Source of the DNA: Melghirimyces thermohalophilus
GTDB taxonomy: Bacteria > Bacillota > Bacilli > Thermoactinomycetales > DSM-45169
Length of the DNA: 64,000 nt
Direction: 5' to 3'
NCBI RefSeq assembly: GCF_900102685.1
Contig: NZ_FMZA01000017.1
Span: forward strand, 1 to 64,000
Shown: in pieces, positions 35,338-42,962 of the stretch
Layout of the letters: each line of letters begins with the position of its first letter
Position numbering within the stretch: position 1 is the first letter of the stretch
Made by a program: the position numbers and the translations under genes
Notes under the pieces: generated by a model
Told to the model about the DNA's origin: nothing
Database searches by the model: none
What the model saw: only the letters and a program-made list of their open reading frames with translations

Positions 35338-36519
35338 ATGAACTTCGGAACCCGGTTGCTCCATAACGGAAATGAGGTCGATCCCTTTACCGGTGCGGCC
35401 AGTGTCCCGCTGTATCAGGCGTCGACATATCATCAAGCGGACATCGACAACCCGGGGACTTTTGATTATGCCCGCTCCGGAAACCCCACGAGAGAAGCCC
35501 TGGAACAGACCATTGCCGAATTGGAAGGCGGCACTCGGGGGTTTGCCTTCGCCTCCGGTATGGCAGCCATCTCTACAGTGTTTCTCCTCTTTTCTAAGGG
35601 CGATCACCTGGTGGTCTCTGAAGACCTCTACGGTGGCACCTTCCGGGTGTTGACCGAAGTGCTTCCTCGTCTCGGCATTCAGGCCACCTTTGTGGATACA
35701 ACGGACTTGGACCAGGTGCGGGCGGCCATCCGGTCACAGACGCGGGCGCTCTATATCGAGACCCCGTCCAATCCCACCCTAAAAGTGACCGATCTGAAGG
35801 GAGCGACGGAGCTGGCGAAGGAGCAGGGGCTCTACACCATCGTAGACAACACTTTCCTGACGCCTTGTTATCAGCGGCCCCTGGAACAGGGAGCGGATAT
35901 CGTCATCCACAGTGCCACCAAGTTTATCGCCGGTCACAGTGATGTGGTCTCCGGGTTGGTAGCGGTAGGGGATGCCTCCCTGGCGGACCGTCTGGCCCTG
36001 CTCCAAAACGCTCTGGGGTCGGTGCTGGGTGTACAGGATTGCTGGTTAACCATGCGGGGGTTGAAAACCCTGAAAACCCGAATGGATACCTCTTCCGCTT
36101 CGGCTGACTACATCGCCCGGGAACTCCGCCGTTTCCCGGAAATTCGCCGGGTCTATTACACCGGACTGGAAGACCATCCCGGCCATCGGATCCAGTCCCG
36201 CCAGTCCGAGGGACACGGAGCCGTTCTCTCCTTCGATCTGGGAGACGGTCAACGGGTACGCCAGGTCCTGTCCCGGGTCCGGTTACCACTTGTGGCCGTC
36301 AGTCTCGGAGCGGTGGAGAGCATTCTCTCCTACCCGGCCAAAATGTCCCACGCCGCTATGCCGCCGTCAGAGCGGGCCAAACGGGGCGTTACCGACGGAC
36401 TTCTACGCCTGTCGGTGGGTCTGGAAGATCCGGATGATCTTTTGGAAGACTTGGAGCGGGCCATCCGGGGTCGCCGGATCTCCTCCGTTGGCACGGAGTG
36501 GCGTGCTTCCATCGTATAA
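35338..36519 (+). CDS. metC: Cystathionine beta-lyase
   Basis: The PLP enzyme cleaves cystathionine to homocysteine, pyruvate and ammonia. The 393 residues have Lys195 in HSATKFIAGHSD and the start FGTRLLHNGNEVDPFTGA typical of MetC/PatB-type gamma-family enzymes. Distinction from cystathionine gamma-lyase rests on operon order (after metI, as in Bacillus metIC). ATG 35338 is preferred to GTG 35329. It is the last operon gene. Confidence 0.9.
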   Translation: MNFGTRLLHNGNEVDPFTGAASVPLYQASTYHQADIDNPGTFDYARSGNPTREALEQTIAELEGGTRGFAFASGMAAISTVFLLFSKGDHLVVSEDLYGGTFRVLTEVLPRLGIQATFVDTTDLDQVRAAIRSQTRALYIETPSNPTLKVTDLKGATELAKEQGLYTIVDNTFLTPCYQRPLEQGADIVIHSATKFIAGHSDVVSGLVAVGDASLADRLALLQNALGSVLGVQDCWLTMRGLKTLKTRMDTSSASADYIARELRRFPEIRRVYYTGLEDHPGHRIQSRQSEGHGAVLSFDLGDGQRVRQVLSRVRLPLVAVSLGAVESILSYPAKMSHAAMPPSERAKRGVTDGLLRLSVGLEDPDDLLEDLERAIRGRRISSVGTEWRASIV

Positions 36520-36640
36520 CGCGGGATAATAGAACTGAGAAAAGGAAGGGATACCTTTTCTTTGACTGCCTTCCCCAGGAGATCGGTAAGATCCGATCTC
36601 AAAGTTCAGTGAGGTCCGATCTTTCATCAGATTGTTTATA

Positions 36641-36674
36641 GGAGTCTTCCCCGGTGGTACGGGGAAGGCTCCTT
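36641..36674 (+). terminator. Terminator of the met operon
   Basis: GGAGtCTTCCCC...GGGGAAGgCTCC stem of about 12 pairs followed by TTTG. Confidence 0.8.
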
Positions 36675-36687
36675 TGTTATTTGCCCA

Positions 36688-36711
36688 TAAAAAAACCCCC
36701 GGCAGGGGTTG
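36688..36711 (-). terminator. Terminator of mqo
   Basis: On the minus strand AACCCCTGCCGGGGGTT is followed by a run of seven T (A run at 36689-36695 on the plus strand). Confidence 0.7.
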
Positions 36712-36748
36712 AAATGGACGAGAAATATAATCAAGAGAGGAAAAAGGA

Positions 36749-38299
36749 TTAATGGATAGCCGGTTCTTTTTCTGCCACTTCTTCTGTGGGGGAAGATTCA
36801 TCCGTCCGTTGGCTCAGCCCCAATGTTTGTGCCGTGAAGGCGTGAATTTCTTGCAGCAGGTCCGGATTTTCTATGAGGGACTGACCGTAGGAAGGAATCA
36901 TCTCTTTGATTTTCGCTTCCCACTCGTTCATATGTTGCGGGAAGCATTTTTTGAGGACATCCAGCATCACGTGAACGGAAGTAGAAGCACCGGGAGAAGC
37001 GCCCAGCAGGGCGGCAATCGAGCCATCTGCGGCGGTAACCACTTCCGTGCCGAATTGGAGCGTTCCTTTGCCGCCGCTTTCCGTATCTTTGATTACTTGC
37101 ACCCGTTGTCCGGCCACGACGATATCCCAATCTTCGCTTTTAGCGTTGGGGATAAACTGGCGCAATTCTTCCATCCGCTGTTCTTTCGATAACATCACTT
37201 GTTGAATCAGGTATTTGGTCAATGTCATCTCTTTGGCGCCGGCCGCCAACATCGTGAATAGATTATCCGGTTTGATCGAAGTAAATAAATCCAACATGGA
37301 ACCATTTTTTAAAAACTTGGGTGAGAAGCCGGCAAAGGGTCCAAACAGCAACGATTTTTTGTTGTCGATATATCGGGTATCCAGATGGGGAACAGACATG
37401 GGTGGGGCCCCCACCTTGGCTTTGCCATAGACTTTTGCATGGTGCTTCTCTATCACATCCGGATTATTGCATACCATAAATAGCCCGCTGACCGGGAAGC
37501 CGCCAATGTGTTTGCCTTCGGGGATACCGGATTTTTGCAATAGATGAAGGCTTCCACCTCCGGCTCCGATAAAGACGAATTTTGCAGTATGGCGTTCAAC
37601 TGCACCGCTTTTGAGATTTCGCACTTTTACTTCCCATAAGTCGTCGCTGGTCCGTTTGATATCCTGAACATCATGTTCGTAGTTGATATCTACCTGTTGA
37701 TTTTCCAAGTGGTCGAACAATTTGCGGGTTAAAGCGCCAAAGTTGACATCGGTTCCTGTATCGATCCTTGTAGCCGCGATTGGTTCATCGGATGTGCGGT
37801 CTTCCATAATCAGCGGAACCCATTCCTTCAGTTTTTCCGGGTCATCGGAAAATTCCATCCCTTGGAAGAGAGGGTTGTTTGATAGAGCTGCAAAACGTTT
37901 CTTTAAAAAGTTAATATTTTGTTCCCCGTGTACTAAGCTCATGTGGGGCAAGGGCATAATAAAATCTTGAGGACGACTGATCAGATGGTTGTTTACGAGA
38001 TAAGACCAAAACTGTGTTGAGACTTGGAACTGTTCATTAATCTTAATCGCTTTGCTGATATCGATCGATCCATCAGGCTGCTCAACGGTGTAGTTAAGTT
38101 CGCACAGTGCCGAATGTCCGGTTCCGGCATTGTTCCATTCGTTGGAACTTTCCTCTCCCGCTTTCGCCAGCTTCTCAAACACTGTCATTTCCCATTCCGG
38201 TACCAATTCTTTCAAGAGTGTCCCCAAGGTGGCACTCATGATCCCAGCACCGATTAGAATGACATCTGTTGTCGTTTCTCTGTTGCTCAATTTAACCAA
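36749..38299 (-). CDS. mqo: Malate:quinone oxidoreductase
   Basis: The FAD enzyme oxidises malate to oxaloacetate and passes electrons to menaquinone at the membrane face. The protein is about 516 residues from TTG 38299. FAD motif [15 protein letters not shown], the [18 protein letters not shown] block and [18 protein letters not shown] are typical. Homology starts at [10 protein letters not shown], so TTG 38299 or TTG 38290 is the start; the open frame to 38371 holds a GTGAC palindrome and is probably leader. It feeds the quinone pool used by Qox, Cyd and Nar encoded nearby. Confidence 0.94.
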   Translation of the reverse strand: MVKLSNRETTTDVILIGAGIMSATLGTLLKELVPEWEMTVFEKLAKAGEESSNEWNNAGTGHSALCELNYTVEQPDGSIDISKAIKINEQFQVSTQFWSYLVNNHLISRPQDFIMPLPHMSLVHGEQNINFLKKRFAALSNNPLFQGMEFSDDPEKLKEWVPLIMEDRTSDEPIAATRIDTGTDVNFGALTRKLFDHLENQQVDINYEHDVQDIKRTSDDLWEVKVRNLKSGAVERHTAKFVFIGAGGGSLHLLQKSGIPEGKHIGGFPVSGLFMVCNNPDVIEKHHAKVYGKAKVGAPPMSVPHLDTRYIDNKKSLLFGPFAGFSPKFLKNGSMLDLFTSIKPDNLFTMLAAGAKEMTLTKYLIQQVMLSKEQRMEELRQFIPNAKSEDWDIVVAGQRVQVIKDTESGGKGTLQFGTEVVTAADGSIAALLGASPGASTSVHVMLDVLKKCFPQHMNEWEAKIKEMIPSYGQSLIENPDLLQEIHAFTAQTLGLSQRTDESSPTEEVAEKEPAIH

Positions 38300-38339
38300 C
38301 CTTTTCCCCTGAATTTTAAAGGCTTCGTACCAAGTGGGC

Positions 38340-38352
38340 GTGACCTTGTCAC
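38340..38352 (-). promoter_or_regulatory. GTGAC-N3-GTCAC palindrome upstream of mqo
   Basis: A perfect five-base inverted repeat with a three-base centre lies 41 bases before the mqo start. It may be an operator; the regulator is unknown. Confidence 0.4.
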
Positions 38353-38691
38353 ACAACCGCTTCCACATCAATTATAACAATACCAACGATCATTACAATT
38401 ATTGGCGATGTTGAAAGGTAGATGAGAGGAAGGGAAAACGGTGGTTGCCTCATGGAAAAGCAGAGGCTGGAGATCCCAAAAGAAAGAGGCGGAAGTGCCT
38501 ATCCCCCTCTACAAAAACCTTTCTATTCGTACATATGACATAGAAGAAGCGACCTCTCCCTAAAAGAGAGTAAGTCACTCTGATAAATGTTGTTACTTTT
38601 AGTCTACCCTTATAGAGGAAAACCCGTCAAGAGGGAACCTTTCCCCGCCATCTGGTGGCAGTTTGATAGAAAGAAGCTGTGCAAGCTCGGA
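38353..38691. other. Gap between mqo and hmp
   Basis: No gene is visible. An imperfect hairpin AGCGACCTCTC...GAGAGTAAGTCACT at about 38551-38580 may terminate hmp on the minus strand. The segment just upstream of mqo is AT-rich, but a clear -35/-10 pair was not identified. Confidence 0.5.
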
Positions 38692-39930
38692 TTACGAATG
38701 GACTTCATCCTTTTGCGCATCCAGTACGCTGATGGGGCTGAAGGCTTCGAAGTGGATGCGCTCTTGCGGAATACCCATCTCTTTCAAGGCCCGGATCACC
38801 ACATTCATAAAGGGAATCGGACCGCAAACATAATATACCCCATCGGTTTGAGTGAGGATCGATTCCAGCCATGGACGATCGATAAACCCTTCTTTGTCAA
38901 AACGTTTTTCCTGACGGTCTTTTTCCGTTGGTTGTTCATAACAGACATAGGAGTCGATATGAGGGTTCTGATCGGAAACCTGAGCTACATGTTCCCTCAT
39001 AGCGTGAACCTTGCCGTTGATCGCAGCGTGAATAAAGGTCATGGGTCGGTTTGGCTGTTGTTCTGCCACGGTGTTAAACATGCTCATCAGAGGAGTCAAT
39101 CCGACACCGCCGCTGATCAGAATCAGGGGATCCTGGTTGTCTAAGTCCACCGTAAAATCACCGGCAGGCGCACTAAAAGAGAGATGATCCCCTTCAGCAA
39201 TCTGATGGTGCAGGTAATTGGAGACGATTCCCGCCGGAATGTCATCATGGGCATCCTCCCGTTTGACACTGATCCGGTAGTAGTCGTCGTTAGGCTTGTC
39301 GGATAAGCTGTAATGTCGAATGTGATCGTATTTCTCTCCCGGGATTCGCGCTCTCAACGTGAGGTATTGTCCGGGTTGGTAGCTGGCGATCGCTTTTCCG
39401 TCAGCAGGCTTGAGGTAGAAAGAGGTGATCACGTCACTCTCTTTCACCTTGCGATCCACCACAAACTCCCGGAATCCCCTCCATCCGCCGGGTTGGGACT
39501 CTGCCTGTTCATACAGCTCTTTTTCGATGCGGATAAAGACATCGGCCAGGTATTCGTAGGTTTCCTCCCAGGCACCCATGATTTCATCATTGACCTGATC
39601 GCCCAGAACCTCTTTCACCGCTTGCAGCAGATTTTCTCCGACGATGGGGTATTGCTCCGGCACGATCCCGATCGCCCGGTGCTTATGGGCGATACGGGTG
39701 ATAATGGGGCGGATGGCTTCCAAGTGGTCCAGGTTCTCACCTGATGCATACACGGAGTGAGCCAACGCCTCCTGCTGAATGCCCCGACGCTGGTTGGTTT
39801 GGTTGAACAGGTTGTACAGTTCCGGATGGCTTGCGAACAGCAATTGGTAAAAACGTTTCCCGATCGCCTTACTGTGTTCTTTGAGCACCGGTGCGGTTGA
39901 TTTTACAATTTCGATGGTTTGGGAATTCAT
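38692..39930 (-). CDS. hmp: Flavohemoglobin, nitric oxide dioxygenase
   Basis: Hmp converts nitric oxide to nitrate using oxygen and NAD(P)H; without oxygen it reduces NO slowly. The 412-residue protein has a globin domain (about 1-140) with the B10 tyrosine Tyr28 and the proximal heme His84 in AHKHRAIGI. A ferredoxin-reductase FAD domain follows (RHYSLSD and YLTLRARIP), then an NAD domain (LILISGGVGLTPLMSMF and YYVCGP). The start follows AGGAGGTAATC. An FNR-type site at 40026 is centred at -41.5 of a TATAAA -10 box, so anaerobic or NO-linked activation is likely. Divergent from the cupin-hemerythrin gene. Confidence 0.97.
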   Translation of the reverse strand: MNSQTIEIVKSTAPVLKEHSKAIGKRFYQLLFASHPELYNLFNQTNQRRGIQQEALAHSVYASGENLDHLEAIRPIITRIAHKHRAIGIVPEQYPIVGENLLQAVKEVLGDQVNDEIMGAWEETYEYLADVFIRIEKELYEQAESQPGGWRGFREFVVDRKVKESDVITSFYLKPADGKAIASYQPGQYLTLRARIPGEKYDHIRHYSLSDKPNDDYYRISVKREDAHDDIPAGIVSNYLHHQIAEGDHLSFSAPAGDFTVDLDNQDPLILISGGVGLTPLMSMFNTVAEQQPNRPMTFIHAAINGKVHAMREHVAQVSDQNPHIDSYVCYEQPTEKDRQEKRFDKEGFIDRPWLESILTQTDGVYYVCGPIPFMNVVIRALKEMGIPQERIHFEAFSPISVLDAQKDEVHS

Positions 39931-40025
39931 CCTGATTACCTCCTATCCTCCGGTTAGTATGCGGATCGATCCAAGAAATTAAACTTGCTCTTTCGTATTT
40001 ATAATGTGAAACAGAAGGAGAAAAA

Positions 40026-40041
40026 TGTGATATCGATCACA
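40026..40041 (-). promoter_or_regulatory. FNR-type site for hmp
   Basis: TGTGATATCGATCACA, perfect TGTGA-N6-TCACA. On the minus strand TATAAA at 40003-39998 gives a start near 39992, so the site centre is at -41.5. Confidence 0.85.
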
Positions 40042-40102
40042 CTTTCATATTCTTGTAAAAAAAGGATTAAAAAGTAGACACAAATAACATCAGTTCCTCT
40101 AT

Positions 40103-40120
40103 TTGTGATTTTTTTCACAA
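40103..40120 (+). promoter_or_regulatory. FNR- or Rex-type site for the cupin-hemerythrin gene
   Basis: TTGTGATTTTTTTCACAA contains a perfect FNR site (40104-40119). It also matches the Rex consensus TTGTGAA-N4-TTCACAA at all but one of 14 defined positions. A TATGGT -10 box at 40141-40146 puts the start near 40153 and the site centre at -41.5. Confidence 0.8.
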
Positions 40121-40169
40121 CAATGGGGCGGGCGAAAGGATATGGTCTGTGATAAAGGAGGGATAAGCA

Positions 40170-40943
40170 ATGAAGATCCAATCCTGTTCAGAGTTACAGG
40201 AGTTTGACGATGCCCGATTCGTCAAAAAAAACCTTTATAAAGGGAATGGGAACGTGGTTTTTCTTCTCCATCTGTTGCCCGGGCAGGAAATTCCGGCTCA
40301 CACTCACCCGGGCAAAGAGGTCTTTCTTTTGGGACTGCAGGGGAGAGGCAGCTTGTGGATCGGTGGCGAGCATCACACCCTGGGTTGCCAGGATTTTGTC
40401 TACTGCGGCGATGAGGATGCATTGCGCATCTACAACGATGGTAAAGAGGGATGGGTTCTGTATGTGGTGTTAGCGGCAAAAAAAGAGCCGGAAGTCGAGC
40501 AGGCGAAAAAGCCGATCAAGAGACACCCGAGCTTGTTTCCCCTCTCCCATCACCACCATCATGCGCTGGTCATGAGTCGACAGTTGAAGCAACAGAAGGA
40601 GGAACCGGCGGTGTTGCGTGAGAAGCTGAAGAAATTTTGGAATGAAGGCGGACAGCGACACTTTCGGGAAGAAGAGGAGATTTTGCTACCCACTTATTCT
40701 CGCTATGCCTCAGTGGAACGACCGGAGATCACCGAGATGCTGATGGAACACGTGCGGATCCGGGGGCAAGTGGAAGAGATTCTTGAAGGGGAAGAGGAGC
40801 CGTCTGGGAAACTCCTGTACAATTTGGGAACCTTATTGGAATCTCATGTTCGTAAGGAAGAGCGAATCGTCTTTCCGATGATGGAAAATTATATACCCGA
40901 GGAAGAGTTAAGCCGACTGGGGGAGCTGCTGGCAGACGATTAA
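40170..40943 (+). CDS. Cupin-hemerythrin fusion protein
   Basis: The 257-residue protein joins two metal-binding folds. Residues about 20-105 form a cupin: motif 1 is IPAHTHPGKEVFLLG (two His and one Glu), but motif 2 (QDFVYCGDEDALRIYN) lacks the usual His, which is Asp here. After a linker (KEPEVEQAKKPIKRHP), residues about 125-250 form a hemerythrin-like HHE domain with ligands in SHHHHHALVM, HFREEEEILLP, EHVRIRGQ and SHVRKEERIVFP. Such domains bind O2 or NO at a di-iron site. The start has AAAGGAGG. It is divergent from hmp, with an FNR/Rex-type site of its own, so a role in NO or oxygen handling is likely. I know of no described function for this fusion. Confidence 0.88.
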   Translation: MKIQSCSELQEFDDARFVKKNLYKGNGNVVFLLHLLPGQEIPAHTHPGKEVFLLGLQGRGSLWIGGEHHTLGCQDFVYCGDEDALRIYNDGKEGWVLYVVLAAKKEPEVEQAKKPIKRHPSLFPLSHHHHHALVMSRQLKQQKEEPAVLREKLKKFWNEGGQRHFREEEEILLPTYSRYASVERPEITEMLMEHVRIRGQVEEILEGEEEPSGKLLYNLGTLLESHVRKEERIVFPMMENYIPEEELSRLGELLADD

Positions 40944-40966
40944 ACATTGGAGAAGGATCGGACAGG

Positions 40967-41901
40967 AAAAACGACCCGCATTGTCGTCGTGGGTAAGTTA
41001 CGCATACGCCTGCTCCATTCAAGGGTTGTGCCATGAACGGCTCCTCATCGACGCCAATGAGGAGAAAGCGAAGGGATGGGTCTAAACGACGGTCTTCCCT
41101 TCGCCGGATCACCGATGACCATTCGGACGGGGGACGATTCCGACTGTAAGGATGCCGATGTTGTCGTCTTGACGGCAGGGGTCAATCAGGATCCGGAGGA
41201 GTCGCGTTGGGATCTGGTGGAGAAGAACACCCGTATCTTTGAGTCGATCATCGACTCGGTGATGAAAAGCGGGTTTAACGGAATCTTTATTGTCGCCACC
41301 AACCCCGTGGATGTGTTGAGCTATGTGACTTGGAAGTATTCGGGCTTACCGCCGGAACGGGTGATCGTTCCGGCACCATATTGGATACCGCCTGCTTCTT
41401 TACCTGCTGGGACAAGCCTACCAGGTGGATACGCGCATTGTGCGCCTATATCATCGGCGAATACGGGGATACGGAGCTGCTAGTATGGAGCTTGACCGAT
41501 ATCGGTCGCCTTTCCATTGACCCATACTTGGCGGAAGGAAAAGGGCTTTCCACAGAGGAACTGGACGACTTGTTCATTCAAATGCGAGACGCCGTCTATC
41601 ATATCATCCAGGCCAAAGGGGCGACCTTACGGTATCGGCATGGGATGGTGCGATTGACCCGGCTATTCTGGAAGATGAAAATTCCATCCATACTGTTTCC
41701 GGTATGGGCTCAGGGGAAATGTGGTTGCAGGATATCGATATCGGACTCCCTGCCATCTAAGTAGTGGAGGAGGAAGCCCGGAAATCGTGTCACTCCGCCG
41801 ATGTGAGTTCACGAGTGATCCACGGGAGTTAAGGCGCTTTAGCCTCCCTTGATCGACCGGTTTTTGCCACCTTATGTTCAACATTTCACAAATAGGTGAT
41901 C
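40967..41901 (+). pseudogene. L-lactate dehydrogenase pseudogene
   Basis: Pieces of an L-lactate dehydrogenase occur in order but in different frames. They are RIVVVG; SYAYACSIQGLCHERLLIDA with NEEKAKG; then [20 protein letters not shown] with [10 protein letters not shown] and [23 protein letters not shown], and [20 protein letters not shown], which contains the catalytic-histidine region (here GEYGDTE where active enzymes have GEHGDSE/T). A late piece is SGEMWLQDIDIGLPAI before TAA at 41758. A possible tail (DRFLPPYV) precedes the hairpin at 41904. At least four frame breaks make it nonfunctional. This suggests loss of lactate fermentation from this copy, in a cell that can respire nitrate. 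Confidence 0.88.
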
Positions 41902-41903
41902 AT

Positions 41904-41931
41904 GAAAAAATCGCCAAAGCGGCGATTTTTT
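41904..41931. terminator. Terminator after the ldh remnant
   Basis: AAAAATCGCC...GGCGATTTTT stem with A and T runs on the two sides, able to work in both directions. Confidence 0.8.
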
Positions 41932-41981
41932 GTGGCAAGTTTATGTCTGACCGGCGACTGATCTGTGAAATCCAATTAGAA

Positions 41982-41997
41982 TGTGACCTTTTACACA
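41982..41997 (+). promoter_or_regulatory. FNR-like site upstream of qoxA
   Basis: TGTGACCTTTTACACA matches TGTGA-N6-TCACA with one mismatch in the second half. TATAAA at 42019-42024 puts transcription start near 42031, with the site centre at -41.5. This also shows that the qoxA start must lie after 42031. Confidence 0.6.
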
Positions 41998-42071
41998 TAG
42001 AGATCGTTCCATCCTGTATATAAAAAGAAGTGAAAATGAATGAACAGGGAGTGGAAAGGGATGAAACCAAG

Positions 42072-42941
42072 ATGAGACGATCTTCCCTAGGAAAGATGCT
42101 GCTGTTAGCGGTTCCATTCTTGTTAACAGGCTGCCGGGACCGATTTTTAGTGTTGGATCCTGCCGGGCCTGTCGCAGAAACGGAATATAACATGATCGTG
42201 CTTTCTGCCGTGTTGATATCGATTGTTGTGATTCCGGTAATCGGACTGTTGATCTATATCGTTCGAAAATATCGGGATCGTCCCGGCAATGATGCTCCGT
42301 ACCAACCGGAATGGGCCGATAGCAAAAGACTGGAAATCGTCTGGTGGGGAATCCCGATTGTGATCATTGCGGTATTAAGTGTTTTTACCGTACGTGACAC
42401 ATTCGCTTTAACCCAACCCCCTTCAGATCAAGAGCCCGTAACGATCCAAGTGACCTCTCTCGACTGGAAGTGGATGTTTCAATATCCCGAGTCCGGTGTG
42501 GCGACAGTAAATTACGCCAAAATTCCCGCTGGAGTGCCGGTCCAGTTCGTCTTGACCTCTGATGCTCCGATGAACTCCTTCTGGGTTCCCCAACTGGGCG
42601 GACAGACGTACACCATGCCGGGGATGGCGATGCGCATGTGGTTGCAGGCGGATCAGCCGGGAACTTATTACGGTCATGGCGCCAATTTTACCGGGAAGGA
42701 ATTCGCCAAGATGGAATTCGATGTGATCGCTGAAAAACCTTCGGAATTTAAAGAATGGACTAAACAGGTAAAAGAGAGCAAGCCGAAAATGACCAAAGAG
42801 GATTACAAACAGTTGAAAGAGCCTGGTGTTGTGGAGGAAAAAACGTTTTCTTCCTATCCGTCGGATCTATTTAAGGAGATCGTAATGAAAAACGGTGGCA
42901 TTTACCGTAAAGAAGAACATCAACACATATTGAACGATTAA
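42072..42941 (+). CDS. qoxA: aa3-type menaquinol oxidase subunit II
   Basis: This subunit binds quinol and passes electrons to subunit I of the proton-pumping oxidase. It has 289 residues, a lipoprotein signal (lipobox LLTGC near residue 20), two membrane helices and an extracellular cupredoxin domain. The copper-A ligands of cytochrome c oxidases are absent (QLGGQTYTMPGMAMRMWLQA), which marks a quinol oxidase and not CtaC. I chose ATG 42072, which gives a normal signal peptide; upstream ATGs at 42030 and 42036 fall at or near the predicted transcription start. Operon qoxABCD-ctaB-ctaA-radical SAM. Confidence 0.94.
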   Translation: MRRSSLGKMLLLAVPFLLTGCRDRFLVLDPAGPVAETEYNMIVLSAVLISIVVIPVIGLLIYIVRKYRDRPGNDAPYQPEWADSKRLEIVWWGIPIVIIAVLSVFTVRDTFALTQPPSDQEPVTIQVTSLDWKWMFQYPESGVATVNYAKIPAGVPVQFVLTSDAPMNSFWVPQLGGQTYTMPGMAMRMWLQADQPGTYYGHGANFTGKEFAKMEFDVIAEKPSEFKEWTKQVKESKPKMTKEDYKQLKEPGVVEEKTFSSYPSDLFKEIVMKNGGIYRKEEHQHILND

Positions 42942-42962
42942 GATTGAAGGGGGAGTTGACCC

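Noticed and set aside
42072-42941. Reading qoxA as cytochrome c oxidase subunit II (ctaC)
   Set aside because: The copper-A ligand motif and a cytochrome c domain are missing; the sequence fits a quinol oxidase.
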